Source of the DNA: Saccharopolyspora dendranthemae
Lineage (GTDB): Bacteria; Actinomycetota; Actinomycetes; Mycobacteriales; Pseudonocardiaceae
Assembly (NCBI RefSeq): GCF_007829955.1
Contig: NZ_VIWX01000004.1
Coordinates: forward strand, 372,001-436,000
Direction of reading: 5' to 3'
DNA length: 64,000 bases
In this document: positions 33,138 to 41,627 of the stretch, piece by piece
Numbering within the stretch: position 1 is the stretch's first letter
Layout: the number at the start of each line of letters is the position of its first letter
Notes under the pieces: model-generated
Seen by the model: the letters and a program-made list of their open reading frames with translations, nothing else
What the model was told of the DNA's origin: nothing
The model's database searches: none
Program-made: the position numbers and the translations under genes

Positions 33138-33328
33138 AACGGACGGGAGATTGCACACTTTGACGGCTTGACGCGATCGTGATCTTGAGGGAGGCGCGAT
33201 TCGTTGACCCCTTCATCGGAGAACGTTACAGTTCCGCTGTTCGACCGGACCGGGGTTCTCTCTTCCCTGGTCACAGCCATCAGCGGCTGCCGATTTCCAC
33301 GCTGCACTCCGGCGGAAGGGGTCCCGAA

Positions 33329-35659
33329 GTGACGACCGCAGACCGATCCTCTCCGCCCGATTCCCGGCAAACCGAGTCCGCTGCCGTCGGGCGTCGCGGA
33401 TTCCTCGGCTACGTGCTGGCCGCGCCGACGCTGGTCGCCGCCGCGGACCTCAACCTCCGCGCTCCCTCGGCGGAAGCGCAAGGGCTGCCACCGGTCCCGT
33501 CGCCGCAGCTGGCCGAGATCGCCGACCTCAGCGATCTGCTGGAGTTCTCGGCCGCGCCGACCGCGAACCTCATCAAGGTCGTCGTGAACACCGACGGCAC
33601 CGTGTCGTTCGAGCTGCCGCGCGCCGAAGTGGGGCAGGGCATCACGACTTCCACCGCGATGATCATCGCCGAGGAGTTGGACGTGCCGGTCGAGCGCGTC
33701 CACGTCACCCTCGCCGACGCTCGCCCGGAGCTGGTGTTCAACCAGATCACCGGCGGTTCGGGAACCACGCTGTCCACCTACACCCCGATCCGCGTCGCCG
33801 CCGCGGTCGCTCGCGGACGTCTGCTGCAGGCCGCTGCGATCGAGCTGGAGCAGGCGGTCGCGACGCTGCGCCTCAAGCAGGGCGTGATCACCGACCTGCT
33901 GGGCAACACCCTCGGCATCGGCGAGCTGGCGAAGAAGGCCGCCGCCGTGCGCACCGAGGAGGTCCCGGTACAGCTCAAGGAGAACCAGAACTTCTCGGTC
34001 ATCGGCTCCCCGCACAACCGCGTGGACGCTCGCGCGGCGGTGACAGGTGCGAAGAAGTTCGCGATGGATCTCAAGATCCCGGGCGCGCTGCCGACCATGG
34101 TGTGCCGGCCGCCGACGCTCAACGGCAAGGTCGGTTCGGTGCGCAACCTGGGCGCCGTGAAGACCATGCCGGGCGTCACCGATGTCGTCGCGATCTCGAC
34201 GGGTGTCGCCGTGCGGGCGGAGACCTTCGGGCAGTGCATCGACGCGGTGTGCGCGCTGGAGGTCGACTGGAAACCCGGCACCGCCGAGGGCAAGTCGGAC
34301 GAATCGGTGCTGGAGGAGCTGCGGGCGGCCGAGGTCCCGCTGGTCGCGCCGAAGGGCGAGTCGAGCGTCGAGGGCGACTTCACCTTCCACTTCCGCAGCA
34401 ACAGCGCGCTGGAGACCAACTGCGCGATCGCCGACGTGCGCAGCGGACACGCGGAGATCTGGTCCGCGCAGAAGAACCCGATCGTCACCCAGGAGACCAT
34501 CGCCGCGCAGTACGGGATTCCGCTCAACGCGGTGAAGGTGCACGTCACCGAGGGCGGCGGATCGTTCGGCCGCAAGCTGTTCAACGACGGCGCGATGGAA
34601 GCAGCCGAGATCTCCCGCGAGATCGGCAAGCCGGTCAAGCTCATGTGGCACCGCGCCGACGACTCCCGGCAGGGGCGCACGCACCCGATGGCGACCTCGC
34701 GCGTGCGCGTCGGTGTCGCCGGAGACGGAGTGCTCAGCTACGAGCAGCGGCACACCAGCGTCTTCACCGATTTCAGCCACGGTTTCGGCGAGATCATCAC
34801 CGCCAGCGCCGCGAAGCTGCCGATCGCGGACGCGTCGTTCTCGCAGACGATCTTCCACTTCACCCAGACCATGCCCTACGGCTTCGGGGCGACAACGCAG
34901 CTGCTCAACGAGGCCGATCACGGGTTCAACACCGGCAGCATGCGCAACATCTACTCCCCCGACGTCGCCACGGCGCGGGAGCTGATCGTCGACCAGCTGG
35001 CGGCGAAGTTCGGCGAGGACCCGTACCGGTTCCGCCGGCGCTTCGTGCAGGAGGAACGGCTCCGCGCGGTCCTCGACGAGGTCGCCAGGGCCGGCGACTG
35101 GGGCCGGTCGATGCCGGCGAACACCGCCCAGGGCATCGCGGTGCACACCGAGTACCGGGCGACGATCGCGACGCTGGTGGAGATCGACTGCACCCCGGAG
35201 ACGGTGAACCGGCCGATCCGCAAGGGCGTGACGGGGCCGCGGATCACCAAGGCCGTCTGCGCCGTGGACGTCGGGCTCGCGGTCAACCCGCGCGGCCTGG
35301 AGGCTCAGATCATGGGCGCCATCAACGACGGCATCGCCAACACCTTGACCTCCAGCCTGCACCTGACCGACGGGTACTTCCTGGAAGCCAGCTGGGACAA
35401 CTACTTCTACACCCGGCAGTGGAACTCCCCGCCGGAGCTGGAGATCATCATCATGCCGCCCACGACCGGCAAGCCCGGTGGCGCCGGTGAGCTCGGGGTC
35501 GCCTCGGCACAAGCCGCGGTGGCCTGCGCCTACGCCCGCGCGACCGGGTCGGTGCCGACGAGCTTCCCGATCAACCACGGCGAGCTGTCGTTCGAGCCGA
35601 AGCCGAACGTGCCGCCGATCCCGCAGTCGCCCACCGACGGCCTGCGTCACGCGCAGTGA
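33329..35659 (+). CDS. Exported molybdenum hydroxylase large subunit (IorB-like)
   Basis: A 776-residue molybdopterin-cytosine-dinucleotide-type hydroxylase subunit related to isoquinoline 1-oxidoreductase and aldehyde oxidases. A Tat signal is visible at residues 20-40 (GRRGFLGYVLAAPTLVAAADL), unlike cytosolic xanthine dehydrogenases. The cofactor regions include ELPRAEVGQGITTSTAMIIAEELDV, TEGGGSFGRKLFNDGAMEAAEIS and the catalytic glutamate in KPGGAGELGVASAQAAV (near residue 720). The GTG at 33329 has GGAAGGGG upstream. It would oxidise an aldehyde or N-heterocycle outside the membrane, with electrons leaving through the 2Fe-2S partner at 35678. No medium FAD subunit is encoded. Confidence 0.9.
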   Translation: MTTADRSSPPDSRQTESAAVGRRGFLGYVLAAPTLVAAADLNLRAPSAEAQGLPPVPSPQLAEIADLSDLLEFSAAPTANLIKVVVNTDGTVSFELPRAEVGQGITTSTAMIIAEELDVPVERVHVTLADARPELVFNQITGGSGTTLSTYTPIRVAAAVARGRLLQAAAIELEQAVATLRLKQGVITDLLGNTLGIGELAKKAAAVRTEEVPVQLKENQNFSVIGSPHNRVDARAAVTGAKKFAMDLKIPGALPTMVCRPPTLNGKVGSVRNLGAVKTMPGVTDVVAISTGVAVRAETFGQCIDAVCALEVDWKPGTAEGKSDESVLEELRAAEVPLVAPKGESSVEGDFTFHFRSNSALETNCAIADVRSGHAEIWSAQKNPIVTQETIAAQYGIPLNAVKVHVTEGGGSFGRKLFNDGAMEAAEISREIGKPVKLMWHRADDSRQGRTHPMATSRVRVGVAGDGVLSYEQRHTSVFTDFSHGFGEIITASAAKLPIADASFSQTIFHFTQTMPYGFGATTQLLNEADHGFNTGSMRNIYSPDVATARELIVDQLAAKFGEDPYRFRRRFVQEERLRAVLDEVARAGDWGRSMPANTAQGIAVHTEYRATIATLVEIDCTPETVNRPIRKGVTGPRITKAVCAVDVGLAVNPRGLEAQIMGAINDGIANTLTSSLHLTDGYFLEASWDNYFYTRQWNSPPELEIIIMPPTTGKPGGAGELGVASAQAAVACAYARATGSVPTSFPINHGELSFEPKPNVPPIPQSPTDGLRHAQ

Positions 35660-35677
35660 GGACCTGGAGGAATTCCC

Positions 35678-36154
35678 GTGCCTGAGCACACTTTTCAACT
35701 CAACGGCGAACAGGTCACCGTCGACGTCGCCGACGACGTGCGAGTGCTGTGGGTGTTGCGCGACCTGCTGGGCGTGACCGGCCCGAAGTACGGCTGCGGC
35801 ATCAACGTCTGCAAGGCCTGCACCAGCCACATCAACGGCAAGGCGTTCAACCCGTGCTCGGTCCCGGTCAGCGCGATCTCGGCCGAGGACGAGATCACCA
35901 CGATCGAGGGCTTGCCCGCCACGGCCGACGCCGAGCTGCACCCGATGCAGGAGGCGTGGCTGGAGCAGGACGTCGCGCAGTGCGGCTACTGCCAGCCGGG
36001 GCAGATCATGGCGGCGGTCGCGCTCGTCCGCCGCGCCGCGGCGGGAGGTCGTCAGATCACCGAGGCCGACCTGGACTCGATCCGCAACATCTGCCGCTGC
36101 GGCACCTACTTCCGGATCCGCGAGGCCATCAAGTCAGGCGCCGCCAAGATGTGA
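35678..36154 (+). CDS. 2Fe-2S subunit of molybdenum hydroxylase (IorA-like)
   Basis: A 158-residue iron-sulfur subunit with two clusters. The plant-ferredoxin-type cluster uses Cys40, 45, 48 and 60 (YGCGINVCKACTSH). The second uses Cys102, 105, 139 and 141 (QCGYCQPGQ and ICRCGTY). It has no signal of its own and is expected to ride out with the Tat-targeted large subunit. GTG start with GGAGGAATT upstream, 18 bp after the large-subunit stop, so they form one operon. The order large-then-small is the reverse of the classic iorAB order. It is followed by a strong terminator. Confidence 0.93.
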   Translation: MPEHTFQLNGEQVTVDVADDVRVLWVLRDLLGVTGPKYGCGINVCKACTSHINGKAFNPCSVPVSAISAEDEITTIEGLPATADAELHPMQEAWLEQDVAQCGYCQPGQIMAAVALVRRAAAGGRQITEADLDSIRNICRCGTYFRIREAIKSGAAKM

Positions 36155-36157
36155 CGC

Positions 36158-36200
36158 GTGGGGCGGTCGGGGCCTCCGGTGCGAAGTCCCGACCGCCCAC
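36158..36200 (+). terminator. Terminator of the molybdenum hydroxylase operon
   Basis: Thirteen-bp stem with a one-base bulge (36158-36171 with 36188-36200), directly after the 2Fe-2S subunit stop. Confidence 0.82.
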
Positions 36201-36302
36201 CCCCGCGAAGCTGGCCATCACCGCAGGTGAGAGCGCTATCCTGGAAGTGCTGGCGGGCGCTCCGCGCTGGCACGTGGAGCATTCGAAACCCCGCGCGGCG
36301 GA

Positions 36303-36327
36303 GCCTCCGGTCCCAGCGGCCGGAGGC
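36303..36327 (-). terminator. Terminator of the NRAMP-related gene
   Basis: GCCTCCGG (36303-36310) with CCGGAGGC (36320-36327), just beyond the stop at 36343 on the minus strand. Confidence 0.6.
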
Positions 36328-36342
36328 TTCCGCCGCTCGCGG

Positions 36343-37782
36343 TCAGCCTCCGAGCAGCTTGTCGACCTGCTGGTGGACGGTCAGGACCGCCATCACGCCG
36401 AAGAGGATGATCGACCAGACGAGTGCGCCGAGGCGGACGCCGGAGACGCGGATCTGGGCGGGCAGCATCTTGCGGTTGATGGCGATCAGCAGGCCGGAGT
36501 AGATGAACATCATGACGCCGTTGGTGCAGGCCGAGATGATGGCCAGCAGCAGCGGCTGCCCCATGCCGACGGCGATGACGACCATGCCGGTCACGCACAG
36601 CGCCCAGACCAGGATCGCGTAGACCTTGCTCTCGGAGGCATCCGGGAAGTAACTCGTCTTGAGCACGTCCGCGGCGAGCCGGCAGGTGTAGTCGACGATG
36701 CCCAACGCCGCTGCGAACAGCGAGAACGCACCCACGATCCAGAAGAAGTAGCCGAACCAGCCGCCGGCCATGGCCGACATCTTCTCGCCCTGGATGCGCA
36801 GGAACGACACGTCGTTCTCCAGCCCGGGGTGGCCGAACACGGTGCCGTAGGCCAGCAGCGACATGAACATGATGGACAGGAACGTGATGAGCACGAAGGT
36901 CAGCAGCTGTTCCTTGTTGGCGAAGCGCCACCAGGCCTTCCAGCGGTCCATGTTCTCGTCGGTGGCCGGGAAGATGAACCCCGCCTGCCCGCGGGCCTCG
37001 GTCTCCCCGGTCAGCGGGGAGACGATCTTCGGCACGTAGTGGCCCATCCCGAAGCCCTTGTCCCGAATCCAGTTGCTCTGCACGAGGTTCTGGCCGCCAC
37101 CGGCACCGGCGAACGCCAGAGCGCCCATCAGCACTGCGAACCCCAGCTCCGCGGCGGGAAAACCGGGCTGCGTGACCACGGTGGGCAGTGCCTGCCAGGT
37201 CTCGGCGCCGATCACGAACAGCGCGCCGATCGCGATGAGCAGCACGATCGCCGCGACCTTGAGCATCTCCGCGCGCTCCAGCGCGGTGTAGACCGCGGGG
37301 GCCAGCGTGAGGATCAGCCCCACCAGCACCAGGATTCCCACCGCCACCAGGGATTTGTCGCCACCGATCGCGTAGGTGATCAGCGTCGCCGAACTCGTCG
37401 CCCACGCGGGCCACAGGTTGGCGAAGAGGGCCATGATCGCGAACACCAGGCCCCAGTGCTTCCACAGCCGGCTGAAGCCGGTCACCGCGGTCTCGCCGGT
37501 GGCCAGGGTGTAGCGCTCGATCTCCATGTTCAGGAAGTACTGCGTGACCAGGCCCAGCAGCGCCGCCCACACGAAGGTCAGCCCGACCTGGGAGGTGATG
37601 TAGGGGAAGAGGATGAACTCACCGGTGGCCAGGCCGACGCCGGCCGCGACGATGCCCGGGCCGATCAGCCGCCACTGGTTCCGCGGCGGCTGCGGCAGGT
37701 CGCGCACCTGCGGTTGCGGGATGTATCTGTCGGGGAACGCCGTCGCCGGGCTCTGCGGGCTCGCTTCGTTGCGATCTGCCAT
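36343..37782 (-). CDS. NRAMP-related membrane transporter lacking the DPGN motif
   Basis: A 479-residue membrane protein with about 11-12 helices, related to the NRAMP divalent-metal transporter family. TM1 reads GPGIVAAGVGLATGEFILFPYI, so the metal-binding DPGN of true NRAMPs is replaced by GLATGE; the TM6 region reads AVLMGALAFAGAGGGQN. This suggests a different substrate, as in NRAMP-related magnesium or amino-acid-like transporters. The ATG at 37782 is chosen as the first start close to the conserved head. Single gene. Family relationship good, substrate open. Confidence 0.82.
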   Translation of the reverse strand: MADRNEASPQSPATAFPDRYIPQPQVRDLPQPPRNQWRLIGPGIVAAGVGLATGEFILFPYITSQVGLTFVWAALLGLVTQYFLNMEIERYTLATGETAVTGFSRLWKHWGLVFAIMALFANLWPAWATSSATLITYAIGGDKSLVAVGILVLVGLILTLAPAVYTALERAEMLKVAAIVLLIAIGALFVIGAETWQALPTVVTQPGFPAAELGFAVLMGALAFAGAGGGQNLVQSNWIRDKGFGMGHYVPKIVSPLTGETEARGQAGFIFPATDENMDRWKAWWRFANKEQLLTFVLITFLSIMFMSLLAYGTVFGHPGLENDVSFLRIQGEKMSAMAGGWFGYFFWIVGAFSLFAAALGIVDYTCRLAADVLKTSYFPDASESKVYAILVWALCVTGMVVIAVGMGQPLLLAIISACTNGVMMFIYSGLLIAINRKMLPAQIRVSGVRLGALVWSIILFGVMAVLTVHQQVDKLLGG

Positions 37783-37961
37783 CGTCGGCACCCTTGCTCG
37801 TGGATGTGCATGTCCAGGAAGAAGAGCCAAGGTAAGCGCCCGAACGACAACGTCAACGAAACGTGATGATTTCGTCGCAAACCCGGGCGCATCCCGCACC
37901 ACACGAGATCCGCGCCTCTTCCGGACCGGTGATGCCGGGCAGTGCGGAACCCGGTTCAGCG

Positions 37962-38780
37962 CTACTTCTGGTTCTCCACGTCTCGGGCGGCCTCGTTCTT
38001 GCCCTTGTCGGCCTTGTCCCGGTCGTGGCGGGCGGTTTTCGCTTCTCGATGGCGGGTTCGGAGGTCGTTCTCGGCTTCGGCGAGTTCTTCTCGGAGGCGT
38101 TCGCAGCGGTCGTGCGCGTCGCGCTCCGCCTGCTCCGCGCGCCGGAGGGCGTCTTCGGCCGAGGCGAGGTCGTCCTCCTTCTGCCGCAGCTGGTTCCGGA
38201 GTTCGAGGAGCTTCGCCTCGCCCGTGTCGTCGGCGTTCTTCGAACGCTTCTTCCGGCGGGGTTCGCGCCCTGCCGTCTGCCTGCGGATGGCCGCTGCGGC
38301 GAGGTCGTCGAGGCCGAATCCGCTGTACTCCAGGGGCTTGGTCAGCGTCGCCTCCTGGACCTCGGCCGCGGCCTCGGGGTCCGAGAGGGCCGCGGTGAAG
38401 GTCTGCGAGATCTGCTCGCGTCCGGCATCGGCGATGCGGTGTCCGCGTTCGGAAGCGAGCGCGACCGCACGACCGGTGAGCCGCTCGAGCAGCCGGGTGC
38501 GCTCGACTGCCAGCTCCCGCATCTCCTCGCCGCGCAGTTCCCGCTGAGCGCTGCGGAGGCGCTCGCCGAGATCGAGCAGAGCCCGCAGGTCACCCGGTTC
38601 GCGATCGGCAAGCAGGTTCACCGCCCACGCCGCCGTGGTGGGCTTGCGCAGCTTCTTGATCCGCTCGGACAGCTCGGTGTCACCGGCTTCGCGCGCCCGC
38701 GCGGCAGCCGAATCGCGGGCCGTGACGAACCCCACCGGGTCGCCGGTGCTCAGCTCGCGTGCCACTTCCCGCAGGTCCAC
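37962..38780 (-). CDS. Actinobacterial coiled-coil protein of unknown function
   Basis: A protein of about 272 residues. The N-terminal half is helical (RKPTTAAWAVNLLADREPGDLRALLDLGERL) and the C-terminal half, from about residue 170, is a long charged coiled coil with Glu/Lys/Arg heptads (RQKEDDLASAEDALRRAEQAERDAHDRCERLREELAEAE). No signal or membrane helix. This type is widespread in actinobacteria without a known role. A GTG start at 38780 is preferred; the frame is open upstream but would run into the divergent PspC gene's promoter. Start uncertain. Confidence 0.75.
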   Translation of the reverse strand: MDLREVARELSTGDPVGFVTARDSAAARAREAGDTELSERIKKLRKPTTAAWAVNLLADREPGDLRALLDLGERLRSAQRELRGEEMRELAVERTRLLERLTGRAVALASERGHRIADAGREQISQTFTAALSDPEAAAEVQEATLTKPLEYSGFGLDDLAAAAIRRQTAGREPRRKKRSKNADDTGEAKLLELRNQLRQKEDDLASAEDALRRAEQAERDAHDRCERLREELAEAENDLRTRHREAKTARHDRDKADKGKNEAARDVENQK

Positions 38781-38859
38781 GGCACCAACCTGCCACTCCG
38801 AGGGCTGGCGCGCGAGGTGCCCGTTGGCGAGATCGTCGGCGCGCGGGCAGGCTTGGGGA

Positions 38860-39042
38860 ATGACGGCATTGGAGCGTCCTCGCAACGGAAAGATGATCGC
38901 CGGCGTGTGCGCGGGTCTGGCCCACAGGTTCGGCCTGCCCGTGTTCTTGGTGCGGGTGGCCTTCGTGGTCTCGTGCATCCTGCCCGGCCCGCAGTTCGTC
39001 CTCTACATCCTGCTGTGGATCCTTCTGCCGAAGGCACGGTAG
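38860..39042 (+). CDS. PspC-domain membrane protein
   Basis: A 60-residue protein that is essentially one PspC domain: ALERPRNGKMIAGVCAGLAHRFGLPVFLVRVAFVVSCILPG, followed by a hydrophobic stretch (FVLYILLWILLP). PspC proteins sit in the inner membrane and sense envelope stress in the phage-shock response or anchor other domains. Here it stands alone. ATG at 38860 with a GGGGA ribosome site. Divergent from the coiled-coil gene, followed by a hairpin terminator. Confidence 0.9.
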   Translation: MTALERPRNGKMIAGVCAGLAHRFGLPVFLVRVAFVVSCILPGPQFVLYILLWILLPKAR

Positions 39043-39048
39043 AGGTCA

Positions 39049-39085
39049 CAACGCCTGCCGGAATCTGTGGTTCCGGCAGGCGTTG
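39049..39085 (+). terminator. Hairpin between pspC-like and monooxygenase genes
   Basis: Perfect 15-bp stem (39049-39063 with 39071-39085), 6 bp after the PspC stop. The next gene starts at 39094, only 8 bp after the hairpin, so it may attenuate readthrough rather than end transcription completely. Confidence 0.78.
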
Positions 39086-39093
39086 CACCAGGT

Positions 39094-40062
39094 GTGAGTC
39101 CACGTCTGTCCGTGCTGGACCGCTCGCACATCCCCGTCGGCGGCAGCGCCGAGGAAGCGCTGCGCGAGACGGTGCGGTTCGCCCAGGAGGTCGAGCGGCT
39201 CGGCTACCACCGGTTCTGGGTCGCCGAGCACCACGGTGTGCCCGGCGTCGCCGGAGCCGCCCCCACCGTGCTGGCGTCCGCGATCGCCGCCGCCACCAGC
39301 CGCATCCGGGTGGGCACCGGCGGCGTCATGCTGCCCAACCACCGGCCGCTGGTGGTCGCCGAGCAGTTCGGCGTGCTCGGGTCGCTGTTCGGAGACCGAA
39401 TCGACGTCGGGCTGGGCAGGTCGCTCGGTTTCACCGGCGGGATCCGCAAGGCGCTCGGCGCCGAGAAGGCCGACGGCTTCACCGACCAGCTGTCCGAACT
39501 GCTCACCTACCTCGACGGCGGCATCTCCGGCGTGCACGCGGTGCCCGCTGAGGGACTCGACCTCCCGGTGTTCGTGCTGGCCACCCGCAACGCCACCAGC
39601 GCCGCCGAACTGGGCCTACCGCTGGTCATCGCCTCGCCCCTGGGCGAGCAGCAGATGCTGCGCACGATCGAGGACTACCGGCAGCGCTTCCGCCCATCCC
39701 GGCGCGCGGCCGAGCCGTACGTGGTCGTCGCCCGCTCCGTGGCCGTCGCCGACACCACCGAGGACGCCCGCCGGTTGCTGATCCCCGAGGCCTGGGCCGG
39801 GGTCTGGTCGCGCACCCGGGGCGAGTTCCCTCCCCTCGACGACCCGGACCGCATCCTCACCCGCGACATGACCGACCGCGAGCGCACCCACTTCACCCGG
39901 GCGATGCAGGGGCACACCTACGGCACCCCGGACCAGGTGGCGGTCGCGGTGAAGGACCTGGTGACCAGCACCGGCGCCGACGAACTCCTCATCACCACCA
40001 CGTCCCACTCCCCCGACGCCCGGCTCGCCTCCTACCGCCACCTCGCCGCCCTCCCCCTCTGA
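39094..40062 (+). CDS. Luciferase-like (MsnO8-type) flavin monooxygenase
   Basis: A 322-residue single-component TIM-barrel monooxygenase of the bacterial luciferase superfamily, MsnO8-like group: LSVLDRSHIPVGGSAEEALRETVRFAQEVERLGYHRFWVAEHHG at the start, RIRVGTGGVMLPNHRPLVVAEQFG and GDRIDVGLGRSLGF in the barrel. It uses reduced FMN or F420; substrate unknown. The GTG at 39094 starts at the first domain strand. A hairpin ends 8 bp earlier, so its ribosome site would have to lie in or next to that hairpin; its expression may depend on readthrough from the PspC gene. Confidence 0.85.
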   Translation: MSPRLSVLDRSHIPVGGSAEEALRETVRFAQEVERLGYHRFWVAEHHGVPGVAGAAPTVLASAIAAATSRIRVGTGGVMLPNHRPLVVAEQFGVLGSLFGDRIDVGLGRSLGFTGGIRKALGAEKADGFTDQLSELLTYLDGGISGVHAVPAEGLDLPVFVLATRNATSAAELGLPLVIASPLGEQQMLRTIEDYRQRFRPSRRAAEPYVVVARSVAVADTTEDARRLLIPEAWAGVWSRTRGEFPPLDDPDRILTRDMTDRERTHFTRAMQGHTYGTPDQVAVAVKDLVTSTGADELLITTTSHSPDARLASYRHLAALPL

Positions 40063-40109
40063 CCGGACCTCGGTCAGCGGGCCGCGTTGGGCCGAGGTGG
40101 TCACCCGGT

Positions 40110-40177
40110 CCCAGTTTTAGTCCTAACTGAGCCGACATTTCGGACATGATCATGGCTCGGTTTGGACTAAAACTGGG
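40110..40177. repeat. Intergenic hairpin repeat, family B copy 2
   Basis: A 68-bp palindrome with 24-bp arms carrying only two mismatches (40110-40133 with 40154-40177). The loop holds GACATTTCGGACATGATCAT. It is close to the copy at 11890-11957, again at a convergent junction, and probably acts as a terminator for both flanking genes. Confidence 0.78.
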
Positions 40178-40210
40178 AAATGCGGAGGTCAGCGGATCCG
40201 GGCGAGTCGG

Positions 40211-40966
40211 TCACTTGCGTTCGAGGACTGCTTTGAGGAAGCGCTGGGTTCGCTCGTGCTGGGGGTCCTGGAGGAGCTGGGACGGGGGTCCGGACTCGAT
40301 CACCGATCCGGAGTCGAACATGAGGACCCGGTCGGAGATCTCCTCCGCGAAGCGCATCTCGTGGGTGACCAGCAGCATCGTCATGGCCGTCGAGTGCGCG
40401 AGGTCGCGGATGACGGCGAGCACCTCACCGATGAGCTCCGGATCCAGGGCCGAGGTGACCTCGTCGAAGAGCATCACGTCCGGCCGCATCGCCAGGGCCC
40501 GGGCGATGGCCACGCGTTGCTGCTGACCTCCCGAGAGCTGGCCCGGCTTGTGCGACATGTGCTTGTCGAGACCCACCAGCTGCAGCAGCTCGACGGCCCG
40601 CTGCTCGGCCTCGTCATGGCTCATGCCCAGCACCTGCACCGGCGAGAGCGTCACGTTGTCCAGCACCGCCATGTGCGGGAACAGGTTGAAGTGCTGGAAG
40701 ACCATGCCGATCCTGCGGCGCACCTGGGCCTGCTCCTTCGCGTCGAACCGGGCACCTTCGCGGCGGTCCCACAACGGCTTCCCGCCGACCTCGATCAGCC
40801 CGGTGTCCGGGCTCTCCAAGGTCATCAGCAGCCGCAAGATCGTGGTCTTGCCGGAACCGCTCGGCCCGATGATCGACACCCTCTCCCCCGCTGCCACGGT
40901 CAGGTCGAGCTCGCGCAGCACGTGGTTGTCCCCGAAGGACTTCCCCACGTCGGAGAAGGAGATCAT
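40211..40966 (-). CDS. ehuA: Ectoine/hydroxyectoine ABC transporter ATPase
   Basis: A 251-residue ATP-binding subunit of a polar amino-acid type importer. Walker A GPSGSGKTT, the Q-loop region VFQHFNLFPHM, signature LSGGQQQRVAIARALA and Walker B VMLFDEVTSALDPE are all intact. The gene order and the binding protein identify the system as Ehu, which takes up the compatible solutes ectoine and 5-hydroxyectoine. The ATG at 40966 lies 4 bp after the stop of the preceding permease; an upstream TTG at 40987 with GGAG is possible. Last gene of the operon. Confidence 0.9.
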   Translation of the reverse strand: MISFSDVGKSFGDNHVLRELDLTVAAGERVSIIGPSGSGKTTILRLLMTLESPDTGLIEVGGKPLWDRREGARFDAKEQAQVRRRIGMVFQHFNLFPHMAVLDNVTLSPVQVLGMSHDEAEQRAVELLQLVGLDKHMSHKPGQLSGGQQQRVAIARALAMRPDVMLFDEVTSALDPELIGEVLAVIRDLAHSTAMTMLLVTHEMRFAEEISDRVLMFDSGSVIESGPPSQLLQDPQHERTQRFLKAVLERK

Positions 40967-40970
40967 CGCC

Positions 40971-41627
40971 TCATCTGGGGTGGGCAAGACGCAGCTCCAA
41001 TCGTGTGATCAGCCGCGCGGCGGGCAGGCTGACCGCCAGGAACAACAGCGCGGCGATGGTCATCGGCTCCAGGTATCGGTAGCTGCTGGAGCCGATCGCC
41101 GTCGCGTGGCCGAGCAGCTCGAACACCGTGATGGCGTGCAGGATCGCGGAATCCTTGAACATCTGCACCAGGTAGTTGCCCAGCGCAGGGATGACGTCCC
41201 GGATCGCTTGCGGCAGCACCACGAACCGCCACCGCTGCCAGTTCGACAGGCTCAGCGCGGTGCACGCCTCCCACTGCCCGGCGGCGACGCTCTGGATACC
41301 GGCGCGGTACACCTCAGCGGTGTAGGCGCTGTAGTTGAGCCCGATGACGACGATGCCGGTGGCCATCGCCGGGAACTGCACCCCGAAACCGGGCAGCACG
41401 AAGAACGCGAAGTACGCCTGCACCAGCAGCGGTGTTCCCCGGACGAACAGCACGTAGAAGGTGAACAGCTTGCTGATCACCGGGACTTCGGAGTAGCGCA
41501 CCACGGCGACGAACAACCCGACGATCAACGCGATCGCCATGCCGATCAACGTGATCTGCACGGTGATCCACAGCCCCTGCAGCAGGAAGGGCACGATCTG
41601 CGCGGCGAACGACCAGTCCCAGATCAC
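40971..41627 (-). CDS. ehuD: Ectoine/hydroxyectoine ABC transporter permease
   Basis: A 218-residue permease of the His/Glu/Gln/Arg/opine type with about five helices. It has the typical FYVLFVRGTPLLVQAYFAFFVLPGFG motif and the EAA loop QWEACTALSLSNWQRWRFVVLPQAI. The GTG at 41627 overlaps the stop of the other permease gene (GTGA), so the two half-channels are made together. Part of the ehuBCDA-type operon. Confidence 0.9.
   Translation of the reverse strand: MIWDWSFAAQIVPFLLQGLWITVQITLIGMAIALIVGLFVAVVRYSEVPVISKLFTFYVLFVRGTPLLVQAYFAFFVLPGFGVQFPAMATGIVVIGLNYSAYTAEVYRAGIQSVAAGQWEACTALSLSNWQRWRFVVLPQAIRDVIPALGNYLVQMFKDSAILHAITVFELLGHATAIGSSSYRYLEPMTIAALLFLAVSLPAARLITRLELRLAHPR

Noticed and set aside
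32831..35941. A 1036-codon open frame on the minus strand across the molybdenum hydroxylase
   Set aside because: It is antisense to a gene with complete family motifs, and its Arg/Asp/Val/Gly-rich product is the usual shadow of high-GC coding sequence.
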